Assembly (NCBI GenBank): GCA_018677555.1
Contig: JAHHOT010000180.1
Coordinates: 1-32,500, forward strand
From: Gammaproteobacteria bacterium
GTDB lineage: Bacteria > Pseudomonadota > Gammaproteobacteria > Steroidobacterales > Woeseiaceae
Length of the DNA: 32,500 nt
Direction: 5' to 3'
Shown here: positions 15,709 to 22,964 of the stretch, piece by piece
How positions within the stretch are numbered: position 1 is the first letter of the stretch
Layout: the number at the start of each line of letters is the position of its first letter
Program-made: the position numbers and the translations under genes
Notes under the pieces: generated by a model
Databases searched by the model: none
What the model was told of the DNA's origin: nothing
What the model saw: only the letters and a program-made list of their open reading frames with translations

Positions 15709-16620
15709 ATGGCACAAGACGACCGCCTGAAGGGCTCGATTCCACCGCTGGTTACGCCGATCAGGGAGGGCGAGATCGACTACGACGCTTACGCCGGCCT
15801 GGTCGAATTCCAGATCGCCGAGGGCTCCCACGGCATCCTCGTGAACGGCACGACCTCGGAACCGTCCACGCTCACCGTGGACGAGCGCAATCGGCTCGTG
15901 GACGTCGCAATGGAGGCTGCCGGTGGACGCATTCCCGTCGTCGTTGCCAGCGGCTCGCAGTCGCTGGCTGAATCCGAGCAGCTGACCGGTCATGCAGTGA
16001 AATCGGGCGCGAGCGCGTTGCTCATCGTCACGCCCTACTACATTCGCCCCCCGCAGCGCGGCCTCGTCGAGTACTACCTGTCGCTCAGCCGCAGCCATGA
16101 CACGCCCTGGATGATTTACCACATCCCCGGTCGCACCGCGGTCAGCATGACGCTCGAGTCGATGAAGGAACTGCGCGAGAAATCGCCGAATTTCGTCGGC
16201 ATGAAGCACGCGGTCAACGATCTCGGCTTCGTCACCGAGTGTTTCTCCGCACTCGGCAACGATTTCAAGGTGTTTGTCGGACTGGAAGAGCTGTCGTTTC
16301 CGATGATGACGATCGGCGCCTGCGGGTTGATGAATGCCGTCGGCAACCTGCGACCGGGCATACTGGCCGACATGTGCCAGGCTGTGTGGGACAGCGATCT
16401 GCCAACCGGCCGCGAATTGCACCAGCGGCTGCTGGAGATCAACAAGGCCGTGTTCTTCGATACCAACCCGATCCCGATGAAGTACATGATGAAGCGTCTC
16501 GGCATCATGCCGAGTAACGAACACCGACTGCCGATGAGCCCCGCGACGCCGGAACTCGAACAGCGCCTGGACGGCGTATTGCGCCGCGCGGGCTTGCTGC
16601 AGGAGGACAATTCCGCATGA
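15709..16620 (+). CDS. DapA-family aldolase of the homoprotocatechuate pathway (2,4-dihydroxyhept-2-ene-1,7-dioate aldolase type)
   Basis: A 303-aa class I (Schiff-base) aldolase of the dihydrodipicolinate synthase fold. LVNGTTSEPSTLTVDER is the substrate-carboxylate loop (GTTSE), Tyr137 in MIYHIPGRT is the proton relay and Lys166 in FVGMKHAVND is the imine lysine. The order and context fit the subgroup described in TIGRFAMs as an HpaI-like activity carried by a DapA homologue, found in homoprotocatechuate operons in place of the HpcH/HpaI aldolase. It would split the C7 diacid to pyruvate and succinate semialdehyde. True lysine biosynthesis is unlikely because the gene has its own hpa-type operator and overlaps the FAH-family gene (ATGA). 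Confidence 0.85.
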   Translation: MAQDDRLKGSIPPLVTPIREGEIDYDAYAGLVEFQIAEGSHGILVNGTTSEPSTLTVDERNRLVDVAMEAAGGRIPVVVASGSQSLAESEQLTGHAVKSGASALLIVTPYYIRPPQRGLVEYYLSLSRSHDTPWMIYHIPGRTAVSMTLESMKELREKSPNFVGMKHAVNDLGFVTECFSALGNDFKVFVGLEELSFPMMTIGACGLMNAVGNLRPGILADMCQAVWDSDLPTGRELHQRLLEINKAVFFDTNPIPMKYMMKRLGIMPSNEHRLPMSPATPELEQRLDGVLRRAGLLQEDNSA

Positions 16621-17477
16621 GATTCGCGAGCTTTACACGCGCCGGTCGGGCGAGCTATGGCATCGTGCGCGCCGAAGAAGTCGTCGATCTCGGGGCGCGT
16701 GCCGACACTCCCGCGGACCTGCGCGACGCTATTCGACAGGACCGCCTTGCTGCACTGGGCGATCTTGCGGCGACCTTGCCGGCAGACTGTTCGATCAGTG
16801 ACATCAGCTACCTGCCGACGATACCCAACCCGGAAAAAATCATATGTATCGGCGTCAACTACAGCAATCGAAACGAGGAATACAGGGACGGCAGTGACGC
16901 GCCGAAGTACCCGAGCGTGTTCATGCGCAATCGAGACTCACTGGTCGGGCACGAACAGCCGATTATCGACCCCCCGGAATCGGATCAGCTCGACTACGAA
17001 GGCGAAATTGTGATTGTGGTCGGCAAGGAAGGACGGCGTATTCCGCAGGAGCGGGCGCACGAACACGTCGCCGGCCTTACAATCATGAACGAGGGATCGA
17101 TTCGCGATTACCTGCGGCATGCAAAGTTCAACGTCACGCAGGGCAAGAATTTCGAACACTCCGGCTCACTTGGGCCGTGGCTGGTGACGCCCGATGAACT
17201 CGATCCGATGGGTACGCTGCAGGTGTTGACCCGGGTCAACGGTGAGGAGCGGCAGAACGATATTACCGACAACCTGATGTTCCCGTTTCGCTACCTTCTG
17301 GGCTATCTGTCGACGTTTTACCGCCTGCGCCCCGGCGACATCATCGCAACCGGCACACCGAACGGCGCCGGCGCGCGCTTCGACCCGCCCAAATACCTGC
17401 GTGCGGGGGACGTGGTCGAGGTCGAGGTGCCGGGTATCGGGGTACTGCGTAACGCGGTGGAAACGGAAGCGGCCTAG
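16617..17477 (+). CDS. hpaG: Fumarylacetoacetate hydrolase-family protein (HpaG-like isomerase/decarboxylase)
   Basis: A 286-aa single-domain FAH-family protein. After a 70-residue N-terminal domain comes IPNPEKIICIGVNYSNRNEE, the metal-binding LDYEGEIVIVVGKEG (Glu128, Glu130), then GPWLVTPDEL and PGDIIATGTPNGAG. Such enzymes hydrolyse, decarboxylate or isomerise beta-keto acids with a divalent metal. In hpa clusters the homologue is HpaG, which decarboxylates the oxo-triacid and isomerises the product. Enteric HpaG has two FAH domains in one chain, while this has one, so it may carry only one of the two reactions. It starts in the aldolase stop (ATGA). Its stop is shared with the convergent flavin reductase gene as CTAG. 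Confidence 0.8.
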   Translation: MRFASFTRAGRASYGIVRAEEVVDLGARADTPADLRDAIRQDRLAALGDLAATLPADCSISDISYLPTIPNPEKIICIGVNYSNRNEEYRDGSDAPKYPSVFMRNRDSLVGHEQPIIDPPESDQLDYEGEIVIVVGKEGRRIPQERAHEHVAGLTIMNEGSIRDYLRHAKFNVTQGKNFEHSGSLGPWLVTPDELDPMGTLQVLTRVNGEERQNDITDNLMFPFRYLLGYLSTFYRLRPGDIIATGTPNGAGARFDPPKYLRAGDVVEVEVPGIGVLRNAVETEAA

Positions 17478-17947
17478 CGCGCCAGCGAGGCGTAGGCGCC
17501 GTTCGAAAAGACCAGTGGCTCGGCCTCCGATGCGCGAAAGCGTTCGACCTCGCCGATGATGATGTAGTGGTCGCCGCAATCATGAATCTGCCCGGTTCTG
17601 CACTCCAGGCAGGCCAGCGTGTCCGGGATCAGCGGAACACCGTACTCCGACATTTCATGCTCGACGCCGTCGAACAAGTTGGCCTCGCTCTTCGCGAACC
17701 GGTTGGACAGCGCCTGCTGGCCGGCGGCGAGGATGTTCACCGCGAACTGGCTGGCGTCCAGGTAAGCCTGTAACGAGCGCGACACCTTGGCGATATTCCA
17801 CAGGATCAGCGGTGGCTCGAGCGACACCGAGCTGAAGCTGTTCGCCGTGATGCCGCAGCGTTCGCCGTCCGCCGCGGTACAGGTCACGATGGTGACCCCG
17901 GTGGTAAATTTTCCGAGGCACTGGCGAAATTTCTTCATCTGATCCAT
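17474..17947 (-). CDS. hpaC: Flavin reductase family protein (HpaC-type partner of HpaB)
   Basis: A 157-aa flavin-reductase-like protein with a split-barrel FMN fold: KFTTGVTIVTCTAADGERCGITANSFSSVSLEPPLIL, FAVNILAAGQQALSNRFA and LECRTGQIHDCGDHYIIIGEVERF, a complete family pattern. Members reduce FAD or FMN with NAD(P)H for a two-component monooxygenase. The oxygenase HpaB lies only 0.6 kb away across a divergent promoter with shared operators, so a role as HpaC is likely. Stop codons with hpaG overlap as CTAG. Alternative starts are 17947 (MDQMKKFRQ) and the Met three codons in (MKKFRQ). Confidence 0.85.
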   Translation of the reverse strand: MDQMKKFRQCLGKFTTGVTIVTCTAADGERCGITANSFSSVSLEPPLILWNIAKVSRSLQAYLDASQFAVNILAAGQQALSNRFAKSEANLFDGVEHEMSEYGVPLIPDTLACLECRTGQIHDCGDHYIIIGEVERFRASEAEPLVFSNGAYASLAR

Positions 17948-18053
17948 GGCGTCCGCTCACTTGCTGTCCGCAGTGCAGTGGCGTTTGCGCTTGACTGCGG
18001 GCAGAATTTAATTAATATGTTAATCATTAATATCTTAATAAAAGCCTGATCGT
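17948..18053. promoter_or_regulatory. Divergent regulatory region with tandem MarR-type sites
   Basis: The 106-bp spacer between hpaC and the second MarR gene is AT-rich at its right end. Two 14-bp imperfect palindromes, ATTAATATGTTAAT (18011-18024) and ATTAATATCTTAAT (18026-18039), form a direct repeat at 15-bp spacing and differ at one base. Each contains TTAATATGTTAA or TTAATATCTTAA, close to the TTAACATGTTAA core of the palindrome at 15631. A plausible promoter for the MarR gene is TTGACT (17991-17996), 16 bp, TAATAT (18013-18018), so the first site covers the -10. Confidence 0.7.
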
Positions 18054-18515
18054 ATGGCAATGCAAACCTTCAGCCGCTCGCTGCCGATGATGCTTTATCG
18101 CACGCTTGACGCGGTAATGCCGCGATTCCGTTCGATTTTTGGAGAATTCGGTTTGACGGAGCAACAATGGCGGGTGCTGCGCGTATTGTGGGAGGTCGAC
18201 GGCATCGGCTTCTCCGACCTCGCGGAAACTACGTGCATCCCGGCACCCAGCCTGGTTGGCGTGGTTGACCGGCTGGCGAAAAACGGCCTGGTCGAGCGGC
18301 GCCGCTCCGATGCCGACCGGCGCATGGTTTTCGTGCATGCGACCGAAACGGGCCAGCAGCTCGAGGAACGGGTGCGGCCCGAGGTCGTACGGGCATACGG
18401 CGAACTGCAGGCATCGATCGATCCCGCGGACTGGGAGCGTCTGATCTCCGGCATGGAAGCCATAATCGCGGCTTGCGAGCGCCATGACGAGCGGCGCAGG
18501 GCCATCAACGAATAG
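18054..18515 (+). CDS. MarR family transcriptional regulator, second copy
   Basis: A 153-aa winged-helix regulator. It shares GLTEQQWRVLRVLWEVDG, a PSLVGVVDRL recognition helix, and DADRRMVFVHATETGQQL with hpaR at 11404, but it is clearly more distant from enteric HpaR. It is transcribed with hpaB and the Nudix gene (13 bp to hpaB). The tandem TTAAyAT sites just upstream suggest autoregulation. It may sense the substrate 4-hydroxyphenylacetate, while HpaR senses the catechol, but nothing in the sequence proves different ligands. Confidence 0.9.
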   Translation: MAMQTFSRSLPMMLYRTLDAVMPRFRSIFGEFGLTEQQWRVLRVLWEVDGIGFSDLAETTCIPAPSLVGVVDRLAKNGLVERRRSDADRRMVFVHATETGQQLEERVRPEVVRAYGELQASIDPADWERLISGMEAIIAACERHDERRRAINE

Positions 18516-18528
18516 CAGGTAGACAACT

Positions 18529-19998
18529 ATGAGTGCACAAGAAAAAGCGACCACCGGCAAAGGAATCCGTAATGGCGAGCAATACCTGGAAGGTTTGCGT
18601 GACGGCCGCGACGTCTGGATTCACGGCGAAAAGGTAAAAGACGTAACCCGCCATCCCGGGCTCAGTCGCGGCGCACAGACACTCGCGTCATTCATGGATC
18701 GCCAGTTCGACCCGGCGCTGCAGGACACGATCACCTACGAGGAAGACGGCAACCGCTATGCAACGTCTTTCATGATTCCGAAATCGAAAGACGACGTGGT
18801 CAAACGGGGCGCGGCTTTTTACGAATGGGCGACCTGGTCGAATGGCATGTTTGGCCGCACGCCGGATTACAAGAACGCCTCACTCATGGCGTTCGGCAGC
18901 GCCACAGATTTCCTGGCCGAGGGCAAACCCGAGTATGGCGAAAATATGAAAGCCTACTACGAGTATGTCCGCGATAACGACAAGGTGCTGACCCATACGC
19001 TGGTCAATCCGACCTTCAATCACGCGCAGGCGCAGGAAGGCAAATACAGCGACAAGGTTGCCCTGCAGGTGGTCAGGGAAACGGACGCAGGCCTGGTCGT
19101 GAGCGGCGCGCGTCTGCTGGCAACGCTTGGCCCACATGCCGACGAAATCGAAGTATTTCCGTCGACGCTGTTGAAAGCATCGGAAGAGAACCTGCCATTT
19201 GCCTTCGCTTTCGCAATCCCGATCGGTACGCCCGGCCTCCGACTGATCTGCCGCGACAGCTATGACCACGAGAAGTCGCATTTCGATGCACCGCTGTCCT
19301 CGCGCTTCGAGGAGATGGATGCGGTCGTAACGTTCGACAACGTTCTCGTACCGTGGGAGCGTGTTTTCATGTACCGCGACCCGCTGATGTGCAATCGTGC
19401 ATTTGCCGAGACGAATGCCGTAATTCACATGATGCATCAGGTCGCCTGCGGCAAACTCGCCAAGGCCGAATTCATCGTCGGACTTCTGTGTGCGATGGCG
19501 AAAGCAACCGGAAAAGACAAGGACATGAACATCAAGGGCCAGATTGCGGAGGCAATGTGGATCGCGGAAAGTGTCAGGGCGTTTCGCTACAGCGCCGAGC
19601 AGCAGGCTCACCCGGACCAGCGCGGCAACTACATACCGCTGCGGCGGCCTCTGGATACGTCGCGCAATCTGTTCCCCAAGATGTACCCGCGGCTGGTCGA
19701 AATGGTGCAGCTGCTCGGCTCCAGTTCGTTAATGGCAACGCCCAGTGAGGCCGACCTGACAAACGACATCGCACATGATGTAGGTCAATACTTCCAGACG
19801 GTTAACCTCGACAGCCGCGAGCGCATCGCACTGTTCCGCCTTGCGCACGATGTCGCCGTGTCAGGGTTCGGCAACCGCCAGGCGCTTTACGAACGCTTCT
19901 TCTTCGGCCCGCAAAACGTCATGGCCTCGATCTACTTCGATCTGTACAACAAGGATGACATGATGGACCGGGTAACCGAGCTGCTCAACCGGGAATGA
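18529..19998 (+). CDS. hpaB: 4-hydroxyphenylacetate 3-monooxygenase, oxygenase component
   Basis: A 489-aa FADH2-using hydroxylase. The N-terminal part RNGEQYLEGLRDGRDVWIHGEKV is the family's opening signature, followed by FDAPLSSRFEEMDAVVTFDNVLVPWERVF and the C-terminal helix bundle ending GFGNRQALYERFFFGPQNVM. It resembles HpaB/PheA-type oxygenases and hydroxylates 4-hydroxyphenylacetate to homoprotocatechuate, using reduced flavin from HpaC. At 489 residues it is nearer the shorter Thermus-type enzymes than the 520-residue enteric form. It follows the MarR gene with GCAGGTAG as a ribosome site and is almost contiguous with the Nudix gene, whose GTG starts one base after the stop. Confidence 0.95.
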   Translation: MSAQEKATTGKGIRNGEQYLEGLRDGRDVWIHGEKVKDVTRHPGLSRGAQTLASFMDRQFDPALQDTITYEEDGNRYATSFMIPKSKDDVVKRGAAFYEWATWSNGMFGRTPDYKNASLMAFGSATDFLAEGKPEYGENMKAYYEYVRDNDKVLTHTLVNPTFNHAQAQEGKYSDKVALQVVRETDAGLVVSGARLLATLGPHADEIEVFPSTLLKASEENLPFAFAFAIPIGTPGLRLICRDSYDHEKSHFDAPLSSRFEEMDAVVTFDNVLVPWERVFMYRDPLMCNRAFAETNAVIHMMHQVACGKLAKAEFIVGLLCAMAKATGKDKDMNIKGQIAEAMWIAESVRAFRYSAEQQAHPDQRGNYIPLRRPLDTSRNLFPKMYPRLVEMVQLLGSSSLMATPSEADLTNDIAHDVGQYFQTVNLDSRERIALFRLAHDVAVSGFGNRQALYERFFFGPQNVMASIYFDLYNKDDMMDRVTELLNRE

Positions 19999-19999
19999 A

Positions 20000-20587
20000 G
20001 TGAATTACTGCTCGGCTTGCGGATCCAGGGTATCTCTGCAATCCGTCGAAGGTGACAACCGAAAACGCTTCGTGTGCGTGGGCTGCGGCACAACGCACTA
20101 CCAGAACCCGACCGTGCTCGTTGCATGCTACGTTTGTGTCGGTGAACGCTTTCTCTGGATTCGCCGTGGCATCGCGCCGAAGATCGGCAGGTGGGCCATT
20201 CCGGGCGGCTACATGGAGAACGACGAGACGCCAGAGGAGGCGGCGTGCCGCGAACTGCGCGAGGAAACCGGCCTCGTGCTTACGCCCGACGACCTCGTGC
20301 TGGTCAGCGTCAGCTCCATCCTGCACATGACCCAGACGCATCTCGTATTTCGTTGCCACCTCGACGCGACACCCGCAACAATGCAAACGGCGGAAGCCCT
20401 GGAATGCCGCTGGTTCTCCGAACAGGAGCTGCCGTGGGACCACCTGGCGTTCAGGTCAGTCGAACCACAGATTCGCCAGATGTACCGCTGGCTGCGGCGC
20501 GGTGAGTACGGGATTCGTATTGGCTTCGTCGATCAGAAGCGCAGTCAATATCGTAACTTTCCGCTAGCCAACCGGGAGGCTGACTGA
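20000..20587 (+). CDS. Nudix hydrolase with N-terminal zinc ribbon
   Basis: A 195-aa protein. Residues 4, 7, 26 and 29 are paired cysteines (CSAC, CVGC) forming a zinc ribbon. The Nudix box GX5EX7REXXEEXG is at about 70-92 (PGGYMENDETPEEAACRELR, then EETGLVL). This two-domain plan is shared with NudC-like and related ADP-ribose or NAD-type pyrophosphatases that remove damaged or regulatory nucleotides. GTG 20000 starts one base after the hpaB stop, so it depends on hpaB translation. A link to flavin or NAD turnover during HpaB action is conceivable. The substrate cannot be deduced. A 29-bp gap separates it from the convergent aldehyde dehydrogenase. Confidence 0.9.
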   Translation: MNYCSACGSRVSLQSVEGDNRKRFVCVGCGTTHYQNPTVLVACYVCVGERFLWIRRGIAPKIGRWAIPGGYMENDETPEEAACRELREETGLVLTPDDLVLVSVSSILHMTQTHLVFRCHLDATPATMQTAEALECRWFSEQELPWDHLAFRSVEPQIRQMYRWLRRGEYGIRIGFVDQKRSQYRNFPLANREAD

Positions 20588-20616
20588 GGTCCTGCCGGAC
20601 AACGCGGCACGATCCG

Positions 20617-22104
20617 TTAAAGCGCAATCCATCCCGTTTTCAATGCTGTGTACTTGTCGAGGGCGTGCAGCGATTTGTCGTAGCCATTGCCGGACTGCTT
20701 CATGCCACCCAGTGGCACGGTTATATCAGTGCCGCCATAACAATTGACGTGCACGACCCCAGAGCGCACGCGCTGCAGCATGCGATGCGCGCGCGACAGG
20801 TTTGCAGTCCACACGCCCGCGGCCAGGCCGTAGTCGGTGGCATTCGCGATTCGAATCGCTTCGTCCTCGTCGTCGAACGGCATCACCGACAAGACGGGGC
20901 CGAAGACCTCCTCTCGCGCGATCTGCATGTCGCTTGCTACGTTGTCGAAGATCGCAGGCGACATGTAGTAGCCGCCTGATTCCTGCAGAATCCGTTCTCC
21001 GCCGCTGACGCATTCTGCGCCACCTTCCGAAGCGATCCGCACGAACTGGAGGTTTTTGGCAAGTTGTTCTTCAGAATTGATCGCACCGACATCCGTCGCA
21101 GCGTCAAGCGGGTCACCGACACGTAACTGCTCCGTGCGTTGCCGGACCCTGGCCACGAAGTCGCGGTGAATCGAGCGCTCGACCAGCAGGCGCGACCCCG
21201 CAACGCATACCTGACCGGAATTTCGAAAGATGCCGTTGACCGCGGCCGATGCCGCCTTGTCCATGTCAGGGGCATCCGCGAACACGATGTTGGGCGATTT
21301 TCCACCGAGCTCGAGATACACGTGCTTGAGATTGGAATGCGCCGAATACCCGAGCAACTTGCGGCCGACAAAACCCGATCCCGTGAAGGCGATGATGTCG
21401 ACGTCATCGTGCAGACCGAGGGCTTCACCGACTACGGCGCCCTTGCCCGTAACGACATTCAACACACCGTCGGGCAGCCCTGCTTCGAGTGCCAGCTGCG
21501 CAAGCCGCAGCAGCGACAGGGATGCTGTTTCCGATGGCTTGACCACGACCGAATTGCCGACAGCCAGCGCCGGTGCAATCTTCCAGGCACCAATCATCAT
21601 CGGAAAATTCCACGGGACGATACAACCGACCACACCCACCGGTTGTCGCAATACCAGGCCGATATTCGCGGGACCCGTCGGCGCGACCTCGCCGCCAATC
21701 TTGTCAACGGCCTCCCCGTAGTAACGAAAGGTGGCGGCGGCACTCCCGGGTTCCGCTTTCAGCGCCATGCTGATTTCCGTTCCGTTATCGCGCACACCGA
21801 GAACCGCAAGCTCGTAGGCATGTTCGTCGATCAACTCCGCGATACGCATCAGGATTTTCTTGCGCTCGGCCGGCGCCCGATTCGCCCACGCGCCGCTCTC
21901 GAAACTCTGTCGCGCGGCGCGTACCGCATCGTCAACGTCGGCCGCGCAACCGTCGGCCACCGTAGTAAGCAAGGTGCCGTTGCGTGGACTGAGGACCTCG
22001 AGTTCGGCGGCATCGCGTGCGGCCTGCTCGCGCCCGCCAATCAGGTGTTTTTGCGGCGGGACTGGTGCGTCGGCAAGCGCGGCAATGCGTTGCGAATCGA
22101 TCAA
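20617..22104 (-). CDS. Aldehyde dehydrogenase (gamma-aminobutyraldehyde/betaine-type)
   Basis: A 495-aa NAD-dependent aldehyde dehydrogenase. Seen are [48 protein letters not shown], the base Glu in YLELGGKSPN, the nucleophile Cys in NSGQVCVAGSRLL and EEVFGPVLSVMPF. ATDYGLAAGVWT and CYGGTDITVPLGGMKQSG resemble the PuuC/AldH branch that oxidises amino-aldehydes. It is divergent from an iclR gene that heads an aminotransferase operon, so an aldehyde arising from amine transamination is a reasonable substrate. Oxidation of succinate semialdehyde from the adjacent hpa pathway is an alternative. The start at 22104 has GGAG upstream. Confidence 0.9.
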   Translation of the reverse strand: MIDSQRIAALADAPVPPQKHLIGGREQAARDAAELEVLSPRNGTLLTTVADGCAADVDDAVRAARQSFESGAWANRAPAERKKILMRIAELIDEHAYELAVLGVRDNGTEISMALKAEPGSAAATFRYYGEAVDKIGGEVAPTGPANIGLVLRQPVGVVGCIVPWNFPMMIGAWKIAPALAVGNSVVVKPSETASLSLLRLAQLALEAGLPDGVLNVVTGKGAVVGEALGLHDDVDIIAFTGSGFVGRKLLGYSAHSNLKHVYLELGGKSPNIVFADAPDMDKAASAAVNGIFRNSGQVCVAGSRLLVERSIHRDFVARVRQRTEQLRVGDPLDAATDVGAINSEEQLAKNLQFVRIASEGGAECVSGGERILQESGGYYMSPAIFDNVASDMQIAREEVFGPVLSVMPFDDEDEAIRIANATDYGLAAGVWTANLSRAHRMLQRVRSGVVHVNCYGGTDITVPLGGMKQSGNGYDKSLHALDKYTALKTGWIAL

Positions 22105-22119
22105 GGCGAATCTCCGTGA

Positions 22120-22147
22120 TTGACAATTCCGGGTGGTTCATTATTAT
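22120..22147 (+). promoter_or_regulatory. Promoter of iclR operon
   Basis: TTGACA (22120-22125, perfect consensus), a 16-bp spacer and TATTAT (22142-22147). Transcription would start near 22154, about 45 bp before the iclR ATG. The -10 lies on the same bases as the -10 of the divergent aldehyde dehydrogenase promoter. Confidence 0.75.
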
Positions 22148-22171
22148 CACCGACGTTTCATTTTTTGACAA
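22143..22171 (-). promoter_or_regulatory. Promoter of the divergent aldehyde dehydrogenase gene
   Basis: Reading the minus strand: TTGTCA (22171-22166), a 17-bp spacer and GATAAT (22148-22143). It would start the message about 30 bp before the aldehyde dehydrogenase ATG. It overlaps the iclR promoter almost completely in its -10 box. Confidence 0.7.
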
Positions 22172-22198
22172 GCGCGCCACCGGGGCGCCGCGGGACAC

Positions 22199-22963
22199 AT
22201 GCAGACTGTCGACAAAGCGTTTGAATTACTTGGATTTTTTTCCGAGCAGCGGCCGCAGGCCGGGCTCAGCGAACTGGCGCAGGAGAGCGGCTTCGACAAA
22301 GCGACCGTGCATCGCCTGTTGCTGGCGCTCTTGCGGCACGGCGTCGTCGAGCAGGATCCCGGCAACAAACGCTACCGCATCGGGCCTGGCGTCCTGCGCC
22401 TCGCGCGTTTGCGCGAAGCGACCTCGCCACTGGCGTCGATTGGCGCCCCGTTATTGCGCGCGTTGGCGGAACACACGGGCGAGACGGCACACCTGACCGT
22501 GCTCGCGGGATCCCGCCTGTCGACGATCGCCGTCGAGGAGAGCCGGCATTCGAACCGCGTAAAAATGGATCTTGGTGAGGCCCTGCCGTTGCACGCCACT
22601 GCGTCCGGGATGGTCGTGCTCGCATTCGCCGACGACCTGCTGTTCGAGTGTCTGCGCAGTCGAGCGCGGCAAGGCTACACGGGCAACACTGTCACCAGGG
22701 CGGCCGAGCTCGAGCGGCTCGCCGCAAAGACGCGGAGCGACGGTTATGCCACTGCAGAAGGCTGGTTCGAAACGGACGTTTGCAGCATCGCTGCGCCGTA
22801 TTTCGATCAGTTCGGCTGCGTGCGAGGCAGCATTGCCGTGGCCGCGCCATCGACGCGTTTTTCGCCGCAGCAGCAGGCAAGCATACGCAGCGCCGTTGCG
22901 CGCGCTGCCGCCGACATGACGACGCGCAGCGGTGGCGCCGCGCCGGCCGGTATGGCGGCCTGA
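22199..22963 (+). CDS. IclR family transcriptional regulator
   Basis: A 254-aa regulator. The N-terminal winged helix (1-65) reads VDKAFELLGFF, LSELAQESGFDKATVHRLLLAL and GNKRYRIGPGVLRLARL. The C-terminal IclR effector domain (about 80-240) includes AEHTGETAHLTVLAG, ALPLHATASGMVVLAF and GYATAEGWFETDVCSIAAPYFD. IclR proteins bind a catabolic acid or similar small molecule and control the adjacent operon. This one is divergent from the aldehyde dehydrogenase across a shared promoter and lies at the head of an operon with HAD hydrolase, aminotransferase and Tm-1-like genes. It therefore probably controls both directions. The start at 22199 has only GGGACAC upstream, a weak ribosome site. Confidence 0.92.
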   Translation: MQTVDKAFELLGFFSEQRPQAGLSELAQESGFDKATVHRLLLALLRHGVVEQDPGNKRYRIGPGVLRLARLREATSPLASIGAPLLRALAEHTGETAHLTVLAGSRLSTIAVEESRHSNRVKMDLGEALPLHATASGMVVLAFADDLLFECLRSRARQGYTGNTVTRAAELERLAAKTRSDGYATAEGWFETDVCSIAAPYFDQFGCVRGSIAVAAPSTRFSPQQQASIRSAVARAAADMTTRSGGAAPAGMAA

Positions 22964-22964
22964 C

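Noticed and set aside
15535-16524. 329-aa minus-strand ORF opposite the DapA-type aldolase
   Set aside because: Antisense to a gene with intact Tyr and Lys catalytic motifs, and it runs through the operator region.
15709-16620. Reading the DapA-fold gene as lysine-pathway dihydrodipicolinate synthase
   Set aside because: It is operator-controlled with hpa genes and overlaps the FAH-family gene. The context fits the homoprotocatechuate aldolase subgroup better.
21139-22119. 326-aa plus-strand ORF opposite the aldehyde dehydrogenase
   Set aside because: Antisense to a protein with complete ALDH motifs. Its Arg/His-rich translation has no recognisable domain.
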